Origin: Aldehydirespirator sp965221185
GTDB taxonomy: Bacteria; Actinomycetota; Acidimicrobiia; Acidimicrobiales; Aldehydirespiratoraceae
Reading direction: 5' to 3'
Assembly (NCBI GenBank): GCA_965221185.1
Contig: OZ244866.1
Coordinates: forward strand, 4,030,001 to 4,094,000
Length of the DNA: 64,000 nucleotides
Below the pieces are notes generated by a model, which worked only from the letters and a program-made list of their open reading frames with translations, made no database searches and was not told the DNA's origin. The position numbers and the translations under genes are program-made. Each line of letters starts with the position of its first letter. Within the stretch, counting starts at the first letter, position 1. Positions 1 to 7,982 of the stretch are shown in pieces.

Positions 1-353
1 TTGAGGAACACCAGGCGGCGGGCCTTGGTGGAGGCGACGCACCTCCCGATATCGCGCAACACCGCCAGCAGGGTCTCTGCCGACAGCCACAGAGTCCCCG
101 GCGACCAGGCGTGCTCGTTCGACTTCGACACCGACAACGTGGGCAGCAGCCACAGGTCACAGGCGTCGCCGTGCTCGGCGATGAGTGCCGCGGCGGCCTC
201 GTGGGCGATCACGTGGTCAACGGCCAGGGGAAGGTGCGGGCCGTGTTGCTCCACGGCGCCGATCGGCTGCACGATCACTGACGACTCTGTGATCCGTTCG
301 GCGATCTCAGGTCCGCTGAGATCCTCAAGACGACGGCTGGGTGTGCTGGCCAT
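1..353 (-). CDS. Creatininase-family amidohydrolase, N-terminal part (cut by window edge)
   Basis: The reverse strand from the ATG at 351-353 reads 117 codons without a stop and runs off the left edge. The motif PIGAVEQHGPHLPL at residues 30-43, followed by Asp46, is the metal-binding signature of the creatininase/creatinine amidohydrolase family (the Glu, His and Asp ligands of the family fit E35, H37 and D46). Members hydrolyse cyclic or linear amides; related proteins act on creatinine, formamidopyrimidines or mycofactocin precursors, so the substrate cannot be named. It lies 55 bp downstream of the lipoprotein gene on the same strand. The C-terminal half with the remaining metal ligands is outside the window. 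Confidence 0.85.
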   Translation of the reverse strand, partial: MASTPSRRLEDLSGPEIAERITESSVIVQPIGAVEQHGPHLPLAVDHVIAHEAAAALIAEHGDACDLWLLPTLSVSKSNEHAWSPGTLWLSAETLLAVLRDIGRCVASTKARRLVFL

Positions 354-408
354 GGCTCCCAACGTACCCGCGACACGCGGCCGGGGTGGTATTCGCTGGT
401 TGGCTCGC

Positions 409-1896
409 CTACCCAGCCTGTGACACAAACGAGGCGTCGCTGGTCGGGCTCCAGAAGGAGACGTCGGAGGGGCCGAGGCTCGTCACACCGCCGACACCGT
501 CGAGGCGCACCACTGCAGTGACTGCACCGTCGGCGGTGGCCGCGCCGAAGGTGATGGCGTCGCTCTCCGGCGACCACAGGCGCGGCGTCTCGTTGTACTG
601 GTCGGCGAAGCGGAGGTAGTTGTTGAGGAAGGCTGGGCTAGGCGCGAACCGGGCCAATTCGACCGACTGGTCGCCGTCCCATACCTGCCAGGCCAGACCT
701 GGGTTGCCCGCGTCCTGTGATGCTGCGACCGCGATCAGCAGACGGTCGCCGTCGGGGCTCCATTCGAGCCAGTAGCCGGCGCGGTCCAGGATCGTGGTGC
801 GCTCGGTTGCGGCAAGGTCGACGATCTGCACGGAGCCGATCGGGTTCTCGGTCTGCGCCTGAGCTGCAGTTGGGAGGTCGGCGGTCTGTCTCAGAGAAGC
901 CGTCTCGGGGCTGCCGGGGGACTCAGTTGATGCCGGCGGCTCGGGCATGACGAGCGAGACAGCGGCACGGTCGCCCTCGGGATGGACGGCCACCGCAAAC
1001 AAACCGGCTGCCGGACCCAGGTCGACGATCTCACCACTGTCGAGGCTGCGCCGAACCAGTCGCGGGTCTGCGTCGGAGCCGTTCCCCAGCAAAGGGGCTT
1101 CGGACGACTCGTCGCCGGTGGATTCTTGGAAGGAATCGACGTACAGAATGTCCTGGGTACCCGGCACCCAGGCCGGTGCCAAGAAATCGAATCCCACTGT
1201 GCCGAGGTCCTGCTGATCACCGGGCGAGTCGGGGTCGCTGACCAGCAGCAGTTGCGACCCGCCGTGGACCAGCAGGCGGCTCCCTCCGGGTTCCCAAGCG
1301 ATGTAGATGCTTCCGCCCTGCAGCATGTACGGAGATGTCGGAGTACCGGTGCGGTCCAGGATGTCCATGGCCGTGCCGCCTTGGGACCCTGGGCCCAGCG
1401 CGGCCAGCCTGGTGCCGTCATGATTCCATGTGTAGAAGAAATACGCGCGGCGGGCGTCCCTGATTGCGACGTCACCGGAGGCGATGTCAACGACGGCCAC
1501 CTGGGCGCCACCGTCTCCGGGACCGATGAGAGTGGCCGCCAGGCGCAGGCCGTCCCGCGACCAGGTTGGCTGGGTGACTATTCGGTCCGCGGCCAGTTCG
1601 CCCACGATGTCGCCGCTCGGCTGCAGCAGCCGCAGGCCGATCGGCCCCGCAGCTGCGATCAGACCGCCGCTCTGGGCGGAGTCCGCATTTGATGCGGCCT
1701 CTTCAGTGATTGCCTCTTCGGTGGTCTCGGGCGGAGCCGATGGACTCGTGGCTCCCGTCAGCGGATCCTCCCCGGCCTCGGGAGTCCAGTCGTCGACGAC
1801 AGGTACCGAACTACGGGTAGGGGGGCTTGAACAAGCTGCGGCGACGAGCAGGGCGCCCACCGCTGCACCCGCCACGAGCCACCGGCGAGGTCGCAC
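409..1896 (-). CDS. Lipoprotein with TolB/WD40-like beta-propeller repeats
   Basis: An N-terminal signal sequence (basic start, hydrophobic stretch ending VAAAC) gives a probable lipidated Cys at residue 22 when translation starts at the GTG at 1894-1896; another GTG two codons upstream is possible, and the longer open frame upstream lacks protein-like character. The mature part has a Ser/Pro/Glu-rich linker (about 22-85) and then repeated WS(P/R)DG-x-RL(A/L) strands (WSRDGLRLA, WNHDGTRLA, WSPDGDRLL), typical of PD40/TolB six-bladed propellers. It is predicted to sit on the outer face of the membrane, perhaps binding peptides or glycans. No catalytic motif is visible. Confidence 0.8.
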   Translation of the reverse strand: MRPRRWLVAGAAVGALLVAAACSSPPTRSSVPVVDDWTPEAGEDPLTGATSPSAPPETTEEAITEEAASNADSAQSGGLIAAAGPIGLRLLQPSGDIVGELAADRIVTQPTWSRDGLRLAATLIGPGDGGAQVAVVDIASGDVAIRDARRAYFFYTWNHDGTRLAALGPGSQGGTAMDILDRTGTPTSPYMLQGGSIYIAWEPGGSRLLVHGGSQLLLVSDPDSPGDQQDLGTVGFDFLAPAWVPGTQDILYVDSFQESTGDESSEAPLLGNGSDADPRLVRRSLDSGEIVDLGPAAGLFAVAVHPEGDRAAVSLVMPEPPASTESPGSPETASLRQTADLPTAAQAQTENPIGSVQIVDLAATERTTILDRAGYWLEWSPDGDRLLIAVAASQDAGNPGLAWQVWDGDQSVELARFAPSPAFLNNYLRFADQYNETPRLWSPESDAITFGAATADGAVTAVVRLDGVGGVTSLGPSDVSFWSPTSDASFVSQAG

Positions 1897-1991
1897 GAAC
1901 ACGAACGGTAGTCGCGGACGAAGGACTAGACCCCCGGCCTCGATCAGTGCCCTGCAGAATCCTCGTGAACTGCCGCCAGCCGCTCGGTCTC

Positions 1992-2558
1992 CTAGAACGG
2001 GCTGAAGCCCAGGCGGTTGCGTATCGACACCAGTTCGCCCAAGTGGTTGAAGCCGTGGCCGACTGCACTCCACTGCAGGAACCACGCTGCAGGCTTGCCC
2101 TCCCACATGGAGTACAGCCAGTCGAAGCGGTCGGGCGGTGTGCCGATGGCTTCCAGGGCAGCGGTCGTGTCCGGCCGCTGGTCCATCCGCGGCAGGCCGC
2201 GGTCGCCGAGCCAGCTGGCGGTGGCCTCGATCACGTCCAGCGCGTAGGCGCCGACGGCCTCGGGTTCGAGAATGTCCACGAGTTCGGCGTCCTCGCCCTC
2301 AGCCAGGCCGCGCCATAGGTAGTCGTCGATGCCGAGGCGGCCGGTCCAGCCTTCGACCACCGCGACGGTGCCCCGCAGCACGCCGTTGACGGCCACGTCG
2401 TGGTGGCGGGCCAGGTGCCACAGCACGTAGACCGGAGCGATCCCTCCGCCGTCGGCCCGCTCCCGGCGCCGCTCCGGTGGTATCAGGCCCAGAATGCTGC
2501 CGTCGAGCTTGGCCCGCAGCGACTTCAGATCCCCGATGATCCAGTCCCGCAGATCCAT
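1992..2558 (-). CDS. DinB / mycothiol-dependent isomerase-like four-helix protein
   Basis: A 188-residue protein starting at the ATG at 2556-2558. The His-rich pattern LWHLARHH in one helix and GHGFNHLGELV near the C terminus matches the three-His metal site of the DinB/MDMPI superfamily, whose actinobacterial members are often thiol-dependent transferases or detoxification enzymes. The open frame continues upstream to 2786, but that stretch is the reverse reading of the dispersed repeat at 2571-2712, so it was excluded. The substrate is unknown. Confidence 0.75.
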   Translation of the reverse strand: MDLRDWIIGDLKSLRAKLDGSILGLIPPERRRERADGGGIAPVYVLWHLARHHDVAVNGVLRGTVAVVEGWTGRLGIDDYLWRGLAEGEDAELVDILEPEAVGAYALDVIEATASWLGDRGLPRMDQRPDTTAALEAIGTPPDRFDWLYSMWEGKPAAWFLQWSAVGHGFNHLGELVSIRNRLGFSPF

Positions 2559-2570
2559 GCCCGTCACCCT

Positions 2571-2712
2571 AGAGGGCGCGCAAATAGGTAAGAGCCCTTC
2601 ATGTCCAAAAGGGGGTGTCTCCCGCTCTTGTTCGCTGCGCTCACGGGCCGCTCGGGCCACGGCCTCACTCGTTCCAAGCTGTTCGCGCCGCCTATTCGCT
2701 CGGCCTCTTAGA
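2571..2712 (+). repeat. Dispersed inverted-repeat element, copy A
   Basis: First of eight copies of a 140-155 bp intergenic element. The conserved core is at 2621-2670 (begins CCCGCTCTTGTTCGCTGCGC). The ends are inverted: TAGAGGGCGCGCAAATAGG at the left and CCTATTCGCTCGGCCTCTTA at the right. A second, partial copy follows directly at about 2713-2800, beginning with the opposite-end sequence GAGCATGCGC. Together they fill most of the 307-bp gap between the DinB-like and PPOx-like genes; nothing else is evident in the gap. Confidence 0.8.
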
Positions 2713-2865
2713 GCATGCGCTCTAGGTGGTGAGCGCCTCGCGGCGAGGGGTTGTCTCTCCCGCTCGGCCTCTTGGGCGCGGGCCACGGCAAGGCTCGAAG
2801 CGCAGCGCCGCCCGTTGTGCGCTCATCAGGCGCAGAGCCGGACGGGGAGGGTGTGGGGCTGCCGG

Positions 2866-3351
2866 TCACTGGAGCCGCTGCGTGCCGTGGCCCTTGGTCG
2901 GGGTCCATGTCTCGATGAGGAGGCTTGCGTCGTCCACCCGGACCAGGACGACCCGATGGATGAGCGCAGTGAAGAGCACCATGATCGACGGGTCCTCTAG
3001 GGGATACCGGTGCTGCGCTACGAACTCGGCCTGCTGGGCCTCATCGGCGAGCAGGACGACACCGTCGATGTGGGCGTCTCCTTCCCGCAGGTCCTCGGCG
3101 TCGAGGGCGCTGTGAAGAGAGAAGCGAGGATCGCGGGCCAAGTCGGCGGCCTTCTGCGACCCGGGCGTCATCGCCAGCCACAGATGCCCGGACCGGATTG
3201 GGGCCTCCATGCCGGACAGGCGGGGTGAGCCGTCGACTCGCACCGTGGCCATGATCGCGTGACGGTGGCTCTGCACCCTCGCCATCACCCTCCGGGCCAG
3301 GGTGGGGCCGGCTTGCTCGAACTCGGCCCAGGTCACTGCGGTGTCGGCCAT
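2866..3351 (-). CDS. Pyridoxamine 5'-phosphate oxidase-family protein
   Basis: A 161-residue split-barrel flavoprotein. The N-terminal half HAIMATVRVDGSPRLSGMEA and LWLAMTPGSQKAADLARDPR resemble the FMN/F420-binding strands of the PPOx/FDOR-like family (strand 'I-A-T-V-x-x-D-G-x-P', then 'K-x-x-D-L-x-x-x-P-R'). Such proteins reduce or oxidise small aromatic or flavin substrates; many actinobacterial ones use F420. It is transcribed divergently from the flavodoxin-like gene at 3393, with 41 bp between the starts that must hold both promoters. Cofactor and substrate cannot be decided from sequence alone. Confidence 0.75.
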   Translation of the reverse strand: MADTAVTWAEFEQAGPTLARRVMARVQSHRHAIMATVRVDGSPRLSGMEAPIRSGHLWLAMTPGSQKAADLARDPRFSLHSALDAEDLREGDAHIDGVVLLADEAQQAEFVAQHRYPLEDPSIMVLFTALIHRVVLVRVDDASLLIETWTPTKGHGTQRLQ

Positions 3352-3392
3352 GACGAGAATCTAGGCCGGCGCGAGGTGGGTACGCTCCGCCT

Positions 3393-3905
3393 GTGCGTTT
3401 CGTGGTGCTGCACGCCCACCCGCAACAGGACTGTCTCAACGTGGTTCTGCGCGACCGGGTGGTGGAAACGCTGGAGCGCGCCGGCCACGAAGTGCAGCTT
3501 GTGCGGCTGACACAGGGCGAATGGATCGGCGGGGCGAGCGTGGCGGGCGCCGACGGCCTGGTGCTCGTCTACCCCACCTGGTGGGGCGGCCTGCCCGCGC
3601 CGATGCTCTCGTGGGTGCAGCACGAGCTCGCGGGCTGGATCGACGGACCTGCCGATCCGACGACCTCGCCACTGCGCACCGTGAGGCATCTGGTGGCCGT
3701 CACCACTCACGGATCCACCAGCTGGGTGAACCGGCTCCAGGGCGAGCCGGGGCGCCAACTGCTGCGGCGGTCGGTCGCCCGCCTGTGCGTTGCCGGGACA
3801 CGGCTGCGCTGGGTGGCGCTCTACGGGGTGGACCAGCGCAGTCCGGCCGAGGTATCGGCGTTCGTCGACCGCGCCGCCTCCGAACTGGCCTCCGTCGGCG
3901 CCTGA
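3393..3905 (+). CDS. Flavodoxin-like NAD(P)H oxidoreductase
   Basis: A 170-residue protein beginning at a GTG. The N terminus MRFVVLHAHPQQDCLN fits the FMN phosphate-binding start of the NQO1/MdaB/KefF flavodoxin-like fold (V-x-x-A-H-P), and LVLVYPTWWGGLPAPMLSW matches the 'P-x-W-W-x-x-P-A-x-L' loop that packs on the flavin. A soluble two-electron quinone or related reductase is the likely role. The stop codon lies in the first unit of a small direct repeat (3900-3985). Confidence 0.8.
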   Translation: MRFVVLHAHPQQDCLNVVLRDRVVETLERAGHEVQLVRLTQGEWIGGASVAGADGLVLVYPTWWGGLPAPMLSWVQHELAGWIDGPADPTTSPLRTVRHLVAVTTHGSTSWVNRLQGEPGRQLLRRSVARLCVAGTRLRWVALYGVDQRSPAEVSAFVDRAASELASVGA

Positions 3906-3985
3906 GCCGAGCTTGCGGCCCGGCTGTGGCGGGTCTGGATCTGCGGTTGAGGCCTGAGCCGGGCGTGTGGCCCGGTTGTGGTGGC
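3900..3985. repeat. Two-copy imperfect direct repeat (34-bp units, 52-bp period)
   Basis: Units at 3900-3933 and 3952-3985 share GCCTGAGCCG-GC-TG-GGCCCGG-TGTGG-GG with a few substitutions. The first contains the stop codon of the flavodoxin-like gene; the second ends 2 bp before the stop of the converging RidA-like gene. The repeat occupies almost the whole convergent gap. No terminator-like T-tract is seen. Confidence 0.7.
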
Positions 3986-3987
3986 CG

Positions 3988-4374
3988 TCAACGAGCGGCC
4001 ACTGCTGCGATCTCGACCTTCCAGGCGGGTTGGGCCAGCTCGGGCACTATCACCAGCGTCGAGGCGGCCAGGTGGTCCCCGAGGAAACGGTCGCGCGCCG
4101 CCATCACCGCGGCGAGGTCCTGGTCCGGCAGGACGTAGGTCGTGACCGACACGATGTCGCTCGGGGCCATGCCGGCTTCCGCGAGCATGGCAGCGATGTT
4201 GTGCCACACGGTGGCGGCCTGCTCGGCGACATCGTCGGCCACTGATCCGTCGGGTCGCGTGGGCACCACGCCCGATGTGTGGAGCCATCTCTCCGCTCCG
4301 GTAGTAGCCACTGCATGCGCGTAGCGCGCCGCTGGCGGCGCGATGGTGTCTGGCCTGATCAGTCGTGATGGCAT
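3988..4374 (-). CDS. RidA/YjgF-family protein
   Basis: A 128-residue protein with the Rid fold signature: GAERWLHTSGVVP near residue 30 and a C-terminal EIAAVA strand. Canonical RidA enamine/imine deaminases need the Arg in 'P-A-R-S-T' just before the final strands; here the position reads LAASTLVIV, so the Arg is replaced by Ala while the late Glu (VEI) is kept. It therefore probably belongs to a Rid subfamily without classical 2-aminoacrylate deaminase activity. It converges with the flavodoxin-like gene. Confidence 0.75.
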   Translation of the reverse strand: MPSRLIRPDTIAPPAARYAHAVATTGAERWLHTSGVVPTRPDGSVADDVAEQAATVWHNIAAMLAEAGMAPSDIVSVTTYVLPDQDLAAVMAARDRFLGDHLAASTLVIVPELAQPAWKVEIAAVAAR

Positions 4375-4515
4375 CGCGGCGATGGTAGCTCCGGCGATCC
4401 GGGGCCATCACCAGGCCCGGCAATCAAGGCCGCGCCTGCTTCGCGACACAGTCTCGAGGCTGGGTGTCGCCCCGCGTTGTGGAGGCGTGCCGGTGCCGTG
4501 ACACACTCTGGTGCC

Positions 4516-5541
4516 ATGGCACAGCGCATGGCTCTCTACTTCCAGGACAAGCATCCCATCGGCTACGAGATCGAGATGGCCCGCTACGCCGAGGAGCGGG
4601 GCTTCAGCGAGATCTGGCAGGGCGACACCCGGTTGGCCCGCGACTGCGTGGTGATGATGAGCGCCCTGCTGGCGTCCACCAAGCGGCTGCGCATCGCTAG
4701 CGGAGTGCTGCCCATCTACACCCGCAACCCAGCGGTGATAGCGGCCTCTTGGAGCACGATGCACGAGCTCGCCGGCCCGGCACCCGACGGCGGCAGCCGG
4801 GTGATGCTGGGTCTCGGCGCCTGGTGGGAGCCCATCGCCGGGCGGGTCGGGGCAGGCCGGCGCCGGCCGCTCGCCGCCATGCGCGAGAACGTCGAGGCGA
4901 TCCGAGCCCTGTTCACCATGGAGGAGGTCACCTACGAGGGCGAGTTCGTCCACCTCGACCGGGTCAGCCTCGATGTGGCCTACGGCGACACGTCGCCCCG
5001 CGACATCCCCATCTACATCGGCGCCACCGGTCCGAAGATGCTGGAGCTGACCGGGGAGATCGCCGACGGGGCCATGCTCAACTATGTGGTGTCGACCGAC
5101 TACATCCGCGACGCGGTGGCCCGGGTCGGGGCCGGGGCCGAGAAGTCGGGACGCACCATCGACGACATCGACCGGCCCGAGCTGCTGATCTGCTCGCTGT
5201 CCGACGACGATCCCGACACCGCCCTGCTCACCGGCAAGTCGCTGGTGGCGTACTACTTGGGCACTGAGCCCCACATCATGGCCGCCTCCGGCGCCGACCC
5301 CGGGCTCATCGAGCGGGTCCAGGAGGTGGTCGGCTGGCCGGCCACCGAGGCCGACTACTACAAGGCCGCCCCCCTCATAGGCGACGACCTGGTACGCCGC
5401 ATCATGGCCGTGGGCAACGCCGCGGAGTGCCGGGACACGGTGGCGGAGTTCATCGACGCGGGGGTCACCTGCCCGGTGCTCTACCCCCTGATGGACGACA
5501 TGAAGCCAGTAATCGACACCTTCGCCCACTGGTCCCCCTAA
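4516..5541 (+). CDS. Luciferase-like (LLM class) F420-dependent oxidoreductase
   Basis: A 341-residue TIM-barrel protein starting at the ATG at 4516; the 13 codons upstream are open but lack family similarity. Recognisable elements are an early YEIEMARYAEERGFSEIW, then IASGVLPIYTRNPAVIA, RVMLGLGAWWEPIAG and the C-terminal IPIYIGATGPKMLELTGEIADG, all typical of the 5,10-methylenetetrahydromethanopterin reductase/bacterial luciferase superfamily, whose actinobacterial members mostly use F420. The substrate is unknown. It is a distant paralogue of the genes at 19937 and 52030. Confidence 0.85.
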   Translation: MAQRMALYFQDKHPIGYEIEMARYAEERGFSEIWQGDTRLARDCVVMMSALLASTKRLRIASGVLPIYTRNPAVIAASWSTMHELAGPAPDGGSRVMLGLGAWWEPIAGRVGAGRRRPLAAMRENVEAIRALFTMEEVTYEGEFVHLDRVSLDVAYGDTSPRDIPIYIGATGPKMLELTGEIADGAMLNYVVSTDYIRDAVARVGAGAEKSGRTIDDIDRPELLICSLSDDDPDTALLTGKSLVAYYLGTEPHIMAASGADPGLIERVQEVVGWPATEADYYKAAPLIGDDLVRRIMAVGNAAECRDTVAEFIDAGVTCPVLYPLMDDMKPVIDTFAHWSP

Positions 5542-5593
5542 CCCCCGCCCGCGCCCCGCCCCGGCCCCCAGGGGGACTCTGTTCGCGCTGTCC

Positions 5594-6118
5594 GTGATTG
5601 CGCCGGGTTTGTGCACACAAACATGGAGGATTCCCGCGCCACAGAAGACGATGTGGCCTATTATCATATCTTTGCATGTTATATCAGTCTCGGAGTCGCC
5701 ATCCAGGGGCCGCGGAACGGCGGGTACGGGCCCGCATGGCGAGCCAGCACGGGCTCGCAACCCGCGGGAGGCCCTCCTGGCCCGATCCGGCGAGGGCGCC
5801 GTGCCGCTCAGCGAATGGAGCCGGATGGTGGCCGACCTGCTGGAGGCGTCGGGTCTGCCTCGTCCCGCCTTCGAACATCGGGTAGAGGGTCGTGACGGGG
5901 AGTTCGTGGCCCAGGTCGATCTGGCCTACCCCTCGGTGCGCTTGGCTATAGAGCTCGACAGCGTGCGATGGCACTTCAACCGGGTGTCGTTCGCGGAGGA
6001 CCCGAGACGCCGCAACGCACTGTTCATGGCCGGCTGGACGGTCCTCACGTTCACGTGGGACGACTACGCCAACCATGCCAGCACTCTGTGCGCCACCGTT
6101 GCCCGGGCTTGCGGGTAA
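5594..6118 (+). pseudogene. Decayed DUF559 (Vsr-like) endonuclease-domain protein
   Basis: The last ~110 codons encode a recognisable DUF559 domain: FVAQVDLAYPSVRLAIELDS, RWHFNRVSFAEDPRRRNALF and GWTVLTFTWDD, with D/E residues of a PD-(D/E)xK-type core. Intact actinobacterial relatives are about 280-300 residues with an AbiEi-like winged-helix N terminus. Here that part is absent: upstream in this frame is low-quality sequence, and an 'ARMASQHGLATRGRPS' stretch resembling the family's middle segment appears in another frame (about 5730-5785). I read it as a truncated, frameshifted relic rather than a working nuclease. Confidence 0.6.
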
Positions 6119-6159
6119 GCCCCCTGAGAAGCCAGCCGCTCCGGCGGACGGGCGACGGT

Positions 6160-6282
6160 CATTGTTGTGGTCGGTTTGTGTGCGCTTTTGCGTGATGGGG
6201 CCGGGTTTTCGCGCACATTCGCGAGCTGGCCATTGCTGTGGACGGTTTGTGTGCGCTCTTGCATGATGGGGCCGGGTTTCGC
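6160..6282. repeat. Direct repeat of ~52 bp, two copies, 71-bp period
   Basis: Units 6160-6212 and 6231-6282 share CATTG-TGTGG-CGGTTTGTGTGCGCT-TTGC-TGATGGGGCCGGGTTT with five or so differences. The sequence TGTGTGCGC plus GCCGGGTTT is echoed once upstream of the DUF559 relic (about 5600-5620). The repeats lie between that relic and the amidohydrolase gene at 6343 and may be remnants of a duplicated leader. Confidence 0.8.
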
Positions 6283-6342
6283 ATCGGCGGCAATGGGCGG
6301 GCGGGCGGCGAGTGAGGCGGCGGCTCGTTAGCGTCTGTATTC

Positions 6343-7734
6343 GTGACCGAGGCTGGACGTGACCTGCTGGTGCACGGCGGTGCGGTTGTCACCGTTGACG
6401 ATGTGGACACGGTCCACGACCCGGGCTGGGTGTATGTGCGGGGCAACCGGGTGGTTGAGGTCGGGGCCGGGGAGCCTCCGTCGAGCCGCGTCCGGCAGGC
6501 CGCGGAGGCGATTGATGCAGCGGGTTGCGCAGTCATGCCGGGGATGACCAACGCCCACACGCATCTGTTCCAGGCATTCTTCCGAGGGCTGGCTGACGAC
6601 AAGACCTTGCTCGACTGGTTGCGAGATTGCATCTGGCCTGCCGCGATCCACCTCGATGCTGACATCGCGTATGCCGCCGCCCTTGCCGGCGTGCTTGAGA
6701 ACCTGCGCGGTGGGGCGACCACGGTGATCGATCACCAGTACATCCACACCGACGAAGGAATCAATGACGCAGTGTGCCGGGCGGCCGACGAGTTGGGGGT
6801 GCGCTTCCTGCTGGCCCACGGCTGGGCCGACCGCAACTACCACTCCGCTCTCGAGCAGACCGCCGAGCAGGCCGTTGCCCGGGCTGACACTGCCCGGCGC
6901 CGCTGGGACGGTCGCCACGAGGACCGCATTCGCGTGGAGCTGGCGCCGCTGATCCCGTGGGGATGCTCAGACGAGGCGATGCGCACCACCGTGGCCGCGG
7001 CCCGCAGCTGGGGCCGCGGCACCCACATCCACTGCGCGGAGACCGCAGTCGAAGTGGACATGAGCCTCGAGGAGCGGGGAGTGCGCCATGTGACATGGCT
7101 CGACTCGCTGGGCGTCCTCGGCCCCGACATGCAGCTCGCCCACAGCGTGTGGCTCGACGACGAAGAGCTCAACCTGATCGCGGCGACCGGATCGATCATT
7201 GTGCACTGCCCGGTGTCGAACATGTACCTGGCCTCGGGAGTGGCCCGCCTGCCCGAGATGCGAGCCCGCGGCATCACGGTGGCGCTGGCCAGCGACGGTC
7301 CGGGCAGCAACAACCGCCAGGACATGTTCGAGGTGCTCAAGGCGACCGTGCTGCTGCAGAAGGTGCATCACCTCGACCCGCTGCTGCTACAGCCCGACGA
7401 TGTGCTGCGCATGGCCTGCCGGGGCGGGGCGGCGGCCTTCGGCATGCCGGGGACCTTCGGCATGGTGGCCGAAGGCCAGCGAGCCGACCTCCTCGTGGTG
7501 GACCTGCGTTCGCCGTTCGTAGCGCCCGTGCACCGGGTGGCCAGCGCTCTCGTCTACAACGCCACCCCCCGAGACTTGCGAGACGTTGTGGTCGACGGCC
7601 AGATCCTGCTGCGAGACGGCCATCTAGCCACCGCCGACGAGAGCCAGATCATGGCCAAGGCCAACGATGCCGCCCGCGACCTCTTCAACCGAGCGGGCAT
7701 CAAGACCCGAGTGACCCGAGACGACCGTCCTTAG
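6343..7734 (+). CDS. TRZ/ATZ-family amidohydrolase (8-oxoguanine deaminase-like)
   Basis: A 463-residue metal-dependent deaminase starting with GTG. The two-domain amidohydrolase fold is evident: NAHTHLFQAFFRGLADD supplies the HxH metal ligands, THIHCAET and LAHSVWLDDEE add further His residues, HCPVSNMYLASG the substrate loop, and ASDGPGSNN the catalytic Asp. The pattern 'FRG-LADD-x-x-L-x-x-WL-x-x-x-IWP' is typical of 8-oxoguanine/guanine deaminases and s-triazine hydrolases. It most likely deaminates a purine or related N-heterocycle, consistent with the xanthine-dehydrogenase-family genes a few kb downstream. Its TAG stop is the first triplet of repeat copy B. Confidence 0.85.
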   Translation: MTEAGRDLLVHGGAVVTVDDVDTVHDPGWVYVRGNRVVEVGAGEPPSSRVRQAAEAIDAAGCAVMPGMTNAHTHLFQAFFRGLADDKTLLDWLRDCIWPAAIHLDADIAYAAALAGVLENLRGGATTVIDHQYIHTDEGINDAVCRAADELGVRFLLAHGWADRNYHSALEQTAEQAVARADTARRRWDGRHEDRIRVELAPLIPWGCSDEAMRTTVAAARSWGRGTHIHCAETAVEVDMSLEERGVRHVTWLDSLGVLGPDMQLAHSVWLDDEELNLIAATGSIIVHCPVSNMYLASGVARLPEMRARGITVALASDGPGSNNRQDMFEVLKATVLLQKVHHLDPLLLQPDDVLRMACRGGAAAFGMPGTFGMVAEGQRADLLVVDLRSPFVAPVHRVASALVYNATPRDLRDVVVDGQILLRDGHLATADESQIMAKANDAARDLFNRAGIKTRVTRDDRP

Positions 7735-7982
7735 GGGCCGAGCGGATCGGCAGCAGTTCATGGGGATCTTCGCAAGGCACTGAGCGAGGCCGTGGCCCGA
7801 GCGGCCCGTGAGTAGCCCTATGTCAAGCTCGCCTCAAATCTGCACGAGTATTGCTCCTATGTGACGAGTTTCTCTACTGATTTCGGTCGAGTAGGCCCGA
7901 GCGGCCAGTGAGCGCAGCGAATAGGAGCGGGAAACAACATGCTTCACCGGGAGGTCTCGTCACCTATCCGCGCATGCTCTCA
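7732..7982 (-). repeat. Dispersed inverted-repeat element, copy B (interrupted)
   Basis: The reverse-oriented core GAGCGAGGCCGTGGCCCGAG-CGGCCCGTGAG is split by about 80 bp of unrelated sequence (about 7813-7892) and resumes as GAGCGCAGCGAATAGGAGCG. The left end TAGGGGCCGAGCGG supplies the stop of the upstream amidohydrolase gene; the right end, read on the minus strand as TGAGAGCATGCGCGG, supplies the stop of the converging N-formylglutamate amidohydrolase gene. It fills the whole convergent gap. Confidence 0.75.

Noticed and set aside
1..423. A 140-codon plus-strand frame at the left edge.
   Set aside because: The minus strand encodes a clear creatininase-family N terminus; the plus frame has shadow-like composition.
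4408..5760. A 450-codon minus-strand frame opposite the luciferase-like gene.
   Set aside because: Antisense shadow rich in Gly, His and Val; the plus strand has the family motifs.
6160..6282. Possible short CRISPR array from the repeated 52-bp unit.
   Set aside because: Only two copies, long imperfect repeats, an 18-bp gap between them, and no cas genes.
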